Source: JAAZGD01 sp964489555
GTDB lineage: Bacteria; Bacillota; Clostridia; Peptostreptococcales; Anaerovoracaceae
Assembly: GCA_964489555.1 (NCBI GenBank)
Contig: CAZAZF010000009.1
Location: 1-64,000, forward strand
Direction of reading: 5' to 3'
DNA length: 64,000 bases
Shown here: one piece after another, positions 7,493-14,923 of the stretch
How the letters are laid out: every line of letters starts with the position of its first letter
Numbering within the stretch: position 1 is the stretch's first letter
Program-made: the position numbers and the translations under genes
Notes under the pieces: model-generated
What the model saw: only the letters and a program-made list of their open reading frames with translations
Told to the model about the DNA's origin: nothing
The model's database searches: none

Positions 7493-8404
7493 ATGGCAAT
7501 AACCAAAGAAAATCCGGAGCTGATCATTGAAAATGCTGATATTAAGAGTATGATTCATGTAGTTCGTGGACAGCCGGTTATGCTGGTTAGTGATCTGGCT
7601 ATGCTATATCAGGTTGAAACAAAGCGCTTGAACGAGCGCGTAAAAAGAAATATCTCAAGATTCCCCGAGAGCTTTTACTTTCAACTTACGAAAGAAGAAT
7701 ATGACAGCCTAAGGTCGCAATTAACGACCTCAAGTGAGGAATATGGAGGACGTAGGTATCTTCCATATGTCTTCACGGAAAGCGGGATAGCGATGCTCTC
7801 CGCTGTTCTTCGAAGTGATGTGGCGGTTGAGGCTAGCATTCGCATTATGACTTCTTTCGTAGAGATGAGGAGATTTATTGCTGGAAATGCCACACTATTC
7901 GAGAGAATAAGTTCGGTGGAGTTTAAGCAGCTTGAATATCAGAAGAAAACCGACGAAAAATTCGATAAAGTTTTTGCGTATATTTCAGGCCATGCTGAGA
8001 CGGAACAAAAGATATTCTACGACGGGCAGATTTACGATGCTTTTAGCCTGATTTCATCATTGATCCAGCGTGCCAAAAAAACTATTTATCTGATAGACGG
8101 ATATGTAAATCTTATTACACTTGATATGCTAGCAAAGAAGAATGGGGCTGTAGTTACAATATATACGTACTCGAATACAAGATTAAGTCAGACGGATATA
8201 GACAAGTTCAATGCGCAATATCCGTCACTGATCATAAAGAAGACAAATATTTTCCATGACAGGTTTCTTATTATCGATGAGGAAGAGGTATATCATATAG
8301 GAGCATCGATAAAAGATGTGGGAAATAAGTGCTTCGGAATATCTAAGATAAAGGATCAGACGATATCTGATGACCTGATAAAACGGTTAAAAGCAATCAA
8401 ATAG
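7493..8404 (+). CDS. ORF6N-domain DNA-binding protein with PLD-like C-terminus
   Basis: A 303-residue protein. Residues 20-110 are the phage-type ORF6N domain (PVMLVSDLAMLYQVETKRLN, RFPESFYFQLTKEE, then LPYVFTESGIAMLSAVL). After a helical linker the C-terminal 110 residues (IYLIDGYVNLITLDML, then HDRFLIIDEEEVYHIGAS) resemble the HxK-like half of a phospholipase-D fold. ORF6N proteins are phage or mobile-element regulators; the C-terminal activity is unknown. I place the start at 7493, where AGGAAAGAACGG precedes ATG; an in-frame upstream extension to 7400 reads through the palindrome and is unlikely. The gene is AT-rich and lies in the accessory zone. Confidence 0.75.
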   Translation: MAITKENPELIIENADIKSMIHVVRGQPVMLVSDLAMLYQVETKRLNERVKRNISRFPESFYFQLTKEEYDSLRSQLTTSSEEYGGRRYLPYVFTESGIAMLSAVLRSDVAVEASIRIMTSFVEMRRFIAGNATLFERISSVEFKQLEYQKKTDEKFDKVFAYISGHAETEQKIFYDGQIYDAFSLISSLIQRAKKTIYLIDGYVNLITLDMLAKKNGAVVTIYTYSNTRLSQTDIDKFNAQYPSLIIKKTNIFHDRFLIIDEEEVYHIGASIKDVGNKCFGISKIKDQTISDDLIKRLKAIK

Positions 8405-8438
8405 TTGATGCCTGAAAAAGTATTTGAATCAAGAAATA

Positions 8439-8464
8439 CAAAGAGCCGAAAAAGCGGCTCTTTG
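8439..8464 (+). terminator. terminator-like hairpin of the ORF6N gene
   Basis: CAAAGAGCCG and CGGCTCTTTG form a perfect 10-bp stem around AAAAAG, 35 bp after the stop. The T-run is short (TTTG). Confidence 0.65.
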
Positions 8465-8693
8465 TTCGCTCTAAAAAGCAAGAAAGGGAGTGTCTTGATT
8501 GGCGGCGATAATACCAAACTGCAGACCGTGCTGAAGAATGTGAATACACTTAGCTCAAAAACACCCAACAGTAGCTGAAGGTTGGTGACTTGGCCGGGAT
8601 GTACTGTCAAAATGTTTACTATAACTCTAGCAGTTATGAAATAGCATACCGGGTGTACGATTAGTATTGTCGTTTATCCTATTAAAAGCACGG
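8465..8693. other. intergenic stretch with a small unrecognised frame and an inverted repeat
   Basis: Between the ORF6N terminator and the recombinase promoter. A 27-codon frame begins with TTG at 8495 after AAGAAAGGGAG and ends at 8578; its product is not recognised and it may be a gene fragment. An inverted repeat ATAACT-5-AGTTAT at 8620-8636 lies close to the recombinase and could be a recombinase or regulator site. Nothing else is evident. Confidence 0.3.
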
Positions 8694-8722
8694 TTGACCA
8701 TACTTCCTTTCATTGGTACAAT
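8694..8722 (+). promoter_or_regulatory. sigma-A promoter of the tyrosine recombinase
   Basis: TTGACC, an exact 17-bp spacer and TACAAT, 38 bp before the recombinase start. Confidence 0.65.
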
Positions 8723-8759
8723 ATTTCCATATATTACCATATTATGAAAGGAGTTTTTT

Positions 8760-9722
8760 ATGTCACTCCATTCGCCTCCGTCTCTTCTACGAGAACACAT
8801 CGAAAAGTTTCTCTATTATTGCGTCCACCAAAAACGACTTTCTGCCAATACCCATCGAGGGTATGAATGCGATCTTCGTTATTTTTTAGAGTATCTGGAA
8901 TCATTGGACCCTCCCGTTACCAAACCGGAAGCGGTCACCAAATATGTGTTAGAGGATTACCTGTCCTATCTGAATCAATCTTTGAAGGTAAGGACCATCC
9001 GAAGAAAATTTGCGGCCATCCGATCCTTCTTTTCTTATCTTGAGTACTACGAAATCTTAACAGAAAACCCGATGCTGAAGTTCCGAATGAAATTGAGAGA
9101 CTATCCTTCCCTCCCCAATACTTTATCCATCGATGAAGTGGCCAAGATTCTCCATGCGGTGTATCATCGTCCGGCGGAGGATGATTTGGGGATGCGAACC
9201 AAGATCCGGGACATTGCTATCATTGAAATGCTTTTTGCCTTGGGTCTTCGTGTCAGTGAACTGGCGGCTTTGACCTTGTCGGATTACCAACCCCATAACC
9301 ATTCCTTCCGCATTCTTGGGAAAGGGTCCAAGGAACGTTCCGCCTATCTCATAGATCCTTCCGCACAGAAAGCCTTATCCAATTGGCTTGCCTATCGAGA
9401 AAGTCTCCATCCCACCGTTCCCAATATCTTCATCAATCGGTATGGTGGCGATTTGAGTCCCATCACCATCCGATGGATGATTCACAAATATGCCCACATG
9501 GCCGGTATTGAACACCGAGTAACTCCCCACAGTTTTCGCCATTCTTTTGCCTCTTCCCTATTAGAACAAGACGTGGACTCCAAGTACATCCAGGAGCTTT
9601 TGGGCCACAGCTCCATCCACACCACGCAATTGTATTTGCATACCACCGAAGAGAAAAAGGTGGAACTTCTGAAAAGAGCCCATCCGCGCAAAAACATCCA
9701 CCCGGAAGGAGTGGATGAATAA
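8760..9722 (+). CDS. XerC/XerD-like tyrosine recombinase
   Basis: A 320-residue recombinase. The N-terminal SAM-like core-binding domain covers residues 10-100 (HIEKFLYYCVHQKRLSANT). The catalytic domain contains Arg in LGLRVSELAAL, Lys in GKGSKER, HxxR in HSFRHSFA, His in LGHSSIHTT and the Tyr nucleophile in YLHTT, so it should be active. It breaks and rejoins DNA at paired sites. The size and lack of extra N-terminal arm-binding domain favour a Xer-type resolvase or dimer-resolution role over a phage integrase, but its place inside an accessory zone leaves a mobile-element role possible. GAAAGGAG precedes the ATG. Base composition is closer to the metabolic genes than to its AT-rich neighbours. 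Confidence 0.85.
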   Translation: MSLHSPPSLLREHIEKFLYYCVHQKRLSANTHRGYECDLRYFLEYLESLDPPVTKPEAVTKYVLEDYLSYLNQSLKVRTIRRKFAAIRSFFSYLEYYEILTENPMLKFRMKLRDYPSLPNTLSIDEVAKILHAVYHRPAEDDLGMRTKIRDIAIIEMLFALGLRVSELAALTLSDYQPHNHSFRILGKGSKERSAYLIDPSAQKALSNWLAYRESLHPTVPNIFINRYGGDLSPITIRWMIHKYAHMAGIEHRVTPHSFRHSFASSLLEQDVDSKYIQELLGHSSIHTTQLYLHTTEEKKVELLKRAHPRKNIHPEGVDE

Positions 9723-9761
9723 TTTGTTTCCTGTCAATTCAAACATTCGGAGCGAAACGAG

Positions 9762-11057
9762 TTATAAGAACATTGCCATGTAGATAGGAAGCCTCAGAAT
9801 TCTCTGCCCGTGCTCCACATTTCTGGAGGACAAGAGGATTCCCTGTTCTACACCGTAGTCTTGTATTATGGTTTTCATGGATTTGGCCTTGGTGTTGTCC
9901 GCTGACTTCACTTCAACGGCAGTGGCTTTCCCATCCATTCTAATAAAGAAGTCTATTTCAATATTCCCCTTTCTTTCGAAATAGTACAATTTTTTCCCCG
10001 CCTTGGCAAAAATGTCTGCGATGATATTTTCATAGATTGCTCCTTTATATATCCCCAGGTTCCCATCAATGATGTCTTTTTGTGATCCGTCTTCCAGCAT
10101 AGACATTAAAAGCCCGGTATCTCTCATGTACACCTTGAATGCATCAAACCTGGCGTTACCTTCCAATGGTAGCTCCGGCGCTGCCAAATTATAGCAGTAG
10201 TTGATGATCCCCGCATCATGGAGCCAAACCAAACTTCCACCAAACTTACGGGACGTACCCTTTTTCTCCACAACGGAATACTGGAACTTTTTATAGTCCT
10301 TTGACAATTGTTTGGGTATCGAAAGAAAACAGGCTTTTGCTTTGACTTTTTCAGCACCTTCCGCATATTTGGCGATATCGTCATGGTATCCTCTGACAAT
10401 CCCCCTTTGAAGAGACAGGACATTACCGTAGTTCTTTGTATTGACGAATTCAGATACTACTCTCGGCATTCCCCCCACAACAATATATTCTTTGAAATGC
10501 TCCATCATTTTTTGATGCATGGCTTCCGGCAATGGCCTTCTTTCCAAATAATACTCTCTTATCACCGAGATAGACTCTTCTGATACCCCATTGGACCAAA
10601 GAAACTCTTCAAAATCCATAGAATACATATCTAGGTGATCTTCATACCCCACGGGATAGGAAGGAACATCTTTATATCCTAGCCCCAACATAGATCCGGA
10701 TGCAATCACGTCGAATTTTTTTGCAATAGAAAAAAACTTCAGTGCCGTTCTGGCTCTTGGGCAGCTTTGAATCTCATCTAAAAACAATAAGGATTTCCCC
10801 GGAATTAGTTTTGCCCCGGGTATCCTCAATGTAATTTGCTTTATCAAGACATCAACATCAAAATCCTCTTCAAACATTTGTTGATGCGAGGGGTTTTCAT
10901 CAAAATTAATATACACATAATTTTCATAGTTCTCCCGTGCAAATTTCTCCACTATGGTTGTTTTCCCAACCTGGCGGGCACCGTGAACCAGCAAACACAT
11001 TTTATCCGGATTATTTTTCCATGATAACAATTGGTCGTAAATTTTTCTTTTTAACAT
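9762..11057 (-). CDS. AAA ATPase with DUF4143 domain (second copy)
   Basis: A 431-residue AAA_14/DUF4143 protein. Walker A LVHGARQVGKTTIV lies near residue 25, Walker B KSLLFLDEIQSCPRA near 90, and sensor ASGSMLG near 122. The C-terminal part (IEIDFFIRMDGKATAVEVKSAD) has the D/ExK arrangement of PD-(D/E)xK nucleases. It differs strongly from the copy at 5271-6545, so the two are not recent duplicates. GAGGTG stands before the ATG. A 33-bp-period repeat array lies about 100-180 bp upstream. Function of this family is not established; it faces the recombinase tail to tail. Confidence 0.8.
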   Translation of the reverse strand: MLKRKIYDQLLSWKNNPDKMCLLVHGARQVGKTTIVEKFARENYENYVYINFDENPSHQQMFEEDFDVDVLIKQITLRIPGAKLIPGKSLLFLDEIQSCPRARTALKFFSIAKKFDVIASGSMLGLGYKDVPSYPVGYEDHLDMYSMDFEEFLWSNGVSEESISVIREYYLERRPLPEAMHQKMMEHFKEYIVVGGMPRVVSEFVNTKNYGNVLSLQRGIVRGYHDDIAKYAEGAEKVKAKACFLSIPKQLSKDYKKFQYSVVEKKGTSRKFGGSLVWLHDAGIINYCYNLAAPELPLEGNARFDAFKVYMRDTGLLMSMLEDGSQKDIIDGNLGIYKGAIYENIIADIFAKAGKKLYYFERKGNIEIDFFIRMDGKATAVEVKSADNTKAKSMKTIIQDYGVEQGILLSSRNVEHGQRILRLPIYMAMFL

Positions 11058-11152
11058 TTTGCACCTCGAATAGGCCCCTATTCTCTATCAAGAATAACAT
11101 ATTCCCTTGATTTACATGTTAGTTGATATTTCAACGATTGTCAAGCTTTGTG

Positions 11153-11240
11153 CAGATTTTTCCACCGAATAATATGTAATTGATACAGATTTTTCCACCG
11201 AATAATATGCGCTCATTGCATATTTTTAAGCCGAATGCCA
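11153..11240. repeat. three repeats with exact 33-bp period upstream of DUF4143 gene
   Basis: ATTTTTCCACCGAATAATAT occurs twice perfectly, and a third weaker unit reads ATTTTTAAGCCGAAT. The CCGAAT cores start at 11165, 11198 and 11231, exactly 33 bp apart. Read on the other strand the core is ATTCGG, the same as in the 23-bp array at 6581-6672. The array sits about 95-185 bp before the ATPase start. Confidence 0.8.
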
Positions 11241-11286
11241 CTGAAAAGAGGATTGCCAGCATCTAAACCACTATGCAAAATCCCCA

Positions 11287-11320
11287 TAAAAAGATGGAAG
11301 ACATTTATGCCTTCCATCTA
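11287..11320 (-). terminator. intrinsic terminator of the SLH gene starting at 12728
   Basis: AGATGGAAG and CTTCCATCT form a perfect 9-bp stem around 10 nt, with CTTTTTATG following on the minus strand, 35 bp past the stop. Confidence 0.85.
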
Positions 11321-11354
11321 GGTTCAGGTCTATTTTAACAAACTCGTTGCTATT

Positions 11355-12728
11355 CTATTTATTGATTACGATAATGTCGACATTGGTGTATTTGTCATCA
11401 CTGATATCATAAAGTCGAACTTGTTTTGCTTTTCGTACCTGGGACAAGCTTCCCTTCTCGTAGGTGTTATCACTTTTCACCACATATACTGAAGCATTGT
11501 CTTTCACTTCGTAGTAGGTCACAGCAGCTCCCGTCATTCCAATCAGTCCTCGGGTTCGATCAAACTCTTCAACCACGGTAAACCCGGTGGTAATTTCCAC
11601 AAAACGTTTTCCCAATACTACGCCTCCGGTAGTGGTGACATTTCTCACCTCACCATTGGTGGAAGACATTTCGTAAATGGTTCCATCCCCTGCTGTCAAA
11701 GCCGGAACTACCAACCCCTTTTGTCCATACCAATTGATTTCTCTCATGGCCGACCAGGTGTCTAATCCCGTTACGGATTCCCCCGCTCCGTTCAATACAG
11801 TGTTGGTGCTATTAATCAGTCCGTAAATTCTTCCACTGAACCCTACATCATAAGGAAGGATGATTTGAGTCACTTTCCCACCGGAAGTCAAAATCCATGC
11901 AGGAGTGCTAACGGACTTATACTTGTAAACCGTTTCTTCCCGATAGTCGGTTTTCTTCGTAGACAGGGTCATGGAACTCTTATAGTTTTTCTTGGCTTCG
12001 TAGGTATAAACCTTCACATCTTTATCCAAAGGTTTCCCATCGTATGTGGCAATGTTGGCATCAAAGGCACCAGTCGCATAAGTCAGACCGGTTAACACCA
12101 ATTCGCCGGTATCCAGTGTATCCTTTTGGTAGTCGTCAATCAAGGACAGGGCATTGTAGGTAAATTGGGCTGTCATCCATTTATTGATGTATTCCGGAAT
12201 CACCGTACCAAGTCCTGTGCCCAAATCCAAGTCTTTTGACTTTTGAACGTAATTATCCGGCCAGGTTCCTCCCAGGGATTCATCCGAGTAGCCCGCCGCT
12301 CTCAGCACAAAGGTGATGTATTCGTTGCTGGTAACCTGGCCTCCCGGGTTGAACTTGTTGTTGCCCACACCCTTTGTGATGCCGTTTTTCACCGCATAAT
12401 TGATATAGGGTGCTGCCCATCCATATCCACCCATATCGGTGAACCCGCTATCGGGAATGGACTGGGTGGCCGTTCCATACAATTCTTCCGAAGGAGGATT
12501 GATGGTTCGAACCACAATGGCACAAGCCTGAGCCCGATTCAAATACTGCTCCGGATGGTACAGCCCATCGGTGTCTCCCGTAATGGCTCCTCGCTCCATC
12601 AAGGTGGCTACTGCGGTTTCATAACTCTTTCCTGCCACGTCTTCCGGCACCGCTGCAAAAGCCATAGAAGTAGAAGCCAGTACCAATATCAGCAGGAATG
12701 ATAGGATTTTCATCGATTTTTTCTTCAT
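11355..12728 (-). CDS. SLH-domain surface protein
   Basis: A 457-residue secreted protein. A signal peptide (residues 1-25, ending SMAFAA) precedes three SLH modules at about 28-75, 93-140 and 160-200 (ITGDTDGLYHPEQYLNRAQA; YAVKNGITKGVGNNKFNPG). The rest, about 210-457, is a beta-rich domain without a motif I recognise. It should anchor to the cell-wall polymer and display the C-terminal domain. It follows another SLH gene on the same strand by 59 bp, so they may be one transcript, with a strong terminator after this gene. Three short TTCCATTG direct repeats lie in the gap between the two. Function beyond anchoring is not known. Confidence 0.8.
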   Translation of the reverse strand: MKKKSMKILSFLLILVLASTSMAFAAVPEDVAGKSYETAVATLMERGAITGDTDGLYHPEQYLNRAQACAIVVRTINPPSEELYGTATQSIPDSGFTDMGGYGWAAPYINYAVKNGITKGVGNNKFNPGGQVTSNEYITFVLRAAGYSDESLGGTWPDNYVQKSKDLDLGTGLGTVIPEYINKWMTAQFTYNALSLIDDYQKDTLDTGELVLTGLTYATGAFDANIATYDGKPLDKDVKVYTYEAKKNYKSSMTLSTKKTDYREETVYKYKSVSTPAWILTSGGKVTQIILPYDVGFSGRIYGLINSTNTVLNGAGESVTGLDTWSAMREINWYGQKGLVVPALTAGDGTIYEMSSTNGEVRNVTTTGGVVLGKRFVEITTGFTVVEEFDRTRGLIGMTGAAVTYYEVKDNASVYVVKSDNTYEKGSLSQVRKAKQVRLYDISDDKYTNVDIIVINK

Positions 12729-12787
12729 GATTCTCTTTCACCCTTTCTATTTCGCAAAACGTTCCATTGTTCCATTGTTCCATTATG

Positions 12788-13672
12788 CTATATTACATTG
12801 ATTACATTCGAGTCCGAAGTGGAGTCGCTATATCCCGTTTGGCTGGTAGTAACCCGAACAAAGAAAGCACCTACCGAAGTGGTTCCCACCGTAGAGTAGG
12901 TTCGAGCGGTAGCTCCTGCAATGGCGGCTCCTTCATAGTACCATTGATATTGATGGGTGCCGCTGCCGGAAGCCGTAGCGGTAAAGGTCACTGCCCCCGT
13001 AGACACCGGTACTGCCGGAGCACTGGTTACCGTTACGGTCGCTGCGGATATGGTGGATTTGGGCATGTTGCGATATAGCAACTGAACCACATCTCCTTTT
13101 GAAGCCGGGGCTCTCCAGTTGGTCACATTCAATGCGCCATCCATGTTGTACAATTCCGCATATTTAATGTAATTATTAGGCCAGGTTCCATATCGATTCA
13201 CCGTGGCATCCGTAATTCCTTTGGACCGAAGAATCACAGCGATTACTTCAACGTAAGTGACACTCCCCCCTGGATTGTACTTGCTACTTCCCACCCCGTT
13301 GATGAGGCCGGCTTCATAACAAGCATTGATGTAGCCTTTGGCCCAGTTGTAACCAGACATGTCGTTGAAATAGGTCTGCTTCTCTGCCGTAGCAATTCGC
13401 CCTGTATTACTGGTGACTTTTGCCATGATGGTGGCATATTCCGCCCGGGTGATGCTTCGTTCCGGATGAAACAATCCATCGGTATCTCCCGTTATAATGC
13501 CCTTATCAATAAAAGCTCTTGCCTGAGTCAACAGTTGAGTCCCCGCAATATCACTGGGATATTTGCTGGTAGAGTTCCATTGACTGTAATCTATGTTGGC
13601 GAACCCTACTGTAGTGGTTGCCATGACCAAAATCAAGGTCAGTATAAAGATCAGCGTTTTATTCCCTTTCAT
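12788..13672 (-). CDS. SLH-domain surface protein with Ig-like C-terminus
   Basis: A 294-residue secreted protein. A signal peptide (about 1-27, MATTTVGFAN) is followed by three SLH modules (ITGDTDGLFHPERSITRAEYA; YEAGLINGVGSSKYNPGGS; WPNNYIKYAELYNMD). The last 85 residues form one Ig-like domain with the pattern YQWYYEGAAIAGATARTY. I set the start at the ATG at 13672, which has GGAGGGG 7 nt upstream; the TTG five codons earlier overlaps that ribosome site. It is probably a small wall-bound adhesion or spacer protein, co-transcribed with the SLH gene downstream. Confidence 0.78.
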   Translation of the reverse strand: MKGNKTLIFILTLILVMATTTVGFANIDYSQWNSTSKYPSDIAGTQLLTQARAFIDKGIITGDTDGLFHPERSITRAEYATIMAKVTSNTGRIATAEKQTYFNDMSGYNWAKGYINACYEAGLINGVGSSKYNPGGSVTYVEVIAVILRSKGITDATVNRYGTWPNNYIKYAELYNMDGALNVTNWRAPASKGDVVQLLYRNMPKSTISAATVTVTSAPAVPVSTGAVTFTATASGSGTHQYQWYYEGAAIAGATARTYSTVGTTSVGAFFVRVTTSQTGYSDSTSDSNVINVI

Positions 13673-13916
13673 TTCTTTCCCCTCCAAATAGGTTCACTGG
13701 ATGATAATTTTCCGCTCATCAATTATATCCCACCCCGCAATCTTTATCAATGAGCCCGGGCGAAATGTAATAGTTTCGACATATTTTACCGCAACAAGCT
13801 CTTTTTCTTTGGACGAAGGGAAAAGAAAAAAGTTCCGCTTGGTCCGCTTGGTAAGATGTCAACTTTTCTTTTGCGAAACAGGGGGGAACATAATCATTCA
13901 AGTTATAGTCTATTCA

Positions 13917-13945
13917 TTGATATTTTCCCTTAATCAGACTAATAT
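13917..13945 (+). promoter_or_regulatory. sigma-A promoter of the diguanylate cyclase gene
   Basis: TTGATA (13917-13922), a 17-bp spacer and TAATAT (13940-13945), about 60 bp before the ATG. The rest of the divergent region 13673-13916 holds a tandem CCGCTTGGT pair (near 13836-13852) and no gene. Confidence 0.55.
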
Positions 13946-14003
13946 AGTACCATAGGAACAACATCTGTAATCCTGTAGCAAAAAGGGGAAGGAGAAAAAA
14001 ACC

Positions 14004-14903
14004 ATGAAAGATTTGGAGCGATACAATCAACTGCTCAACTCCATCAATGAGGGAATATACTTTGTAGATGCGGAGCGTCAGATTACCTTTTGGAACAAGG
14101 GAGCGGAGCGGATTACCGGGTTTTCTGGCCAAGAAGTCACAGGGTCTTTTTGTTACGACAATCTATTGAATCATGTGGATGATGTGGGAAACCAACTGTG
14201 TCAGAATGGTTGTCCTCTTTACGCCACCATTCAAGATAAAAAGCCACGGAACCAAGTAGTGTATCTACACCATAAAAAAGGGCATCGGGTTCCGGTCCAT
14301 GTTCGAACCATCCCTCTTTATGACGATACCGAAACCTTGGCAGGATGCATCGAAATTTTTTCTGATGAAAGCCATTCGGTTTCCAACGATTTGTCCCGGG
14401 AAGAGCTTCACACCATTGCCTTTACAGACGCCTTGACAGGACTCCCGAATCGACGAGCTGCAGAATCCAAAATCAGACAAACCAGACTTCGGTTGGAAGA
14501 GGATCAAGTTCCTTTTGCTGTAGCCTTGATTGACATTGATCATTTTAAAAAAGTCAATGACACTTATGGCCACGACATTGGAGATGAGGTCCTAAAAATC
14601 ATAGCCAGAACATTGGACGGTGCAACTCGCCTTACTGATTTGTCCAGTCGATGGGGCGGCGAAGAATTTCTCCTGGTTCTACCTGGAATCACAGAGGATA
14701 CCTTGTTCCCTCACCTGGATAGAATTCGCCTGCTAGTCGAAGCCAGTCGATACCGATCCAGCCAATTTTCTTTAGGGGTCACCGTTTCCATAGGTGGCTC
14801 CATTGGAAAACCAGAAGAAACTGATGCTCAACTTTTTAAACGGGCTGATTCAGCTCTCTATGAAGCCAAACAGCAGGGTAGAAATCGAGTCATTATCCAA
14901 TGA
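14004..14903 (+). CDS. PAS-GGDEF diguanylate cyclase
   Basis: A 299-residue cytoplasmic signalling enzyme that makes c-di-GMP from two GTP. Residues 5-115 are a PAS sensor (NEGIYFVDAERQITFWNKGA, RITGFSGQEVTG). Residues 130-299 are a GGDEF domain starting TDALTGLPNRRA, with metal site DIDHFKKVNDTYGHD and the active loop as GGEEF. An RxxD inhibitory site (RLTD) stands exactly five residues before the loop, so product inhibition is expected. No transmembrane segment, so the PAS senses a cytoplasmic cue. GGGAAGGAG precedes the ATG. It lies 20 bp upstream of an SLH adhesin gene on the same strand, so the cyclase and the surface protein are probably co-expressed, a sensible link between c-di-GMP and adhesion. 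Confidence 0.9.
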   Translation: MKDLERYNQLLNSINEGIYFVDAERQITFWNKGAERITGFSGQEVTGSFCYDNLLNHVDDVGNQLCQNGCPLYATIQDKKPRNQVVYLHHKKGHRVPVHVRTIPLYDDTETLAGCIEIFSDESHSVSNDLSREELHTIAFTDALTGLPNRRAAESKIRQTRLRLEEDQVPFAVALIDIDHFKKVNDTYGHDIGDEVLKIIARTLDGATRLTDLSSRWGGEEFLLVLPGITEDTLFPHLDRIRLLVEASRYRSSQFSLGVTVSIGGSIGKPEETDAQLFKRADSALYEAKQQGRNRVIIQ

Positions 14904-14923
14904 TAAATATGGGAGGAAGTACA

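Noticed and set aside
8760..9722. Recombinase as an integrase defining a genomic island with att sites
   Set aside because: No tRNA gene and no matching direct repeats flanking the accessory zone were seen; only a Xer-like recombinase can be supported.
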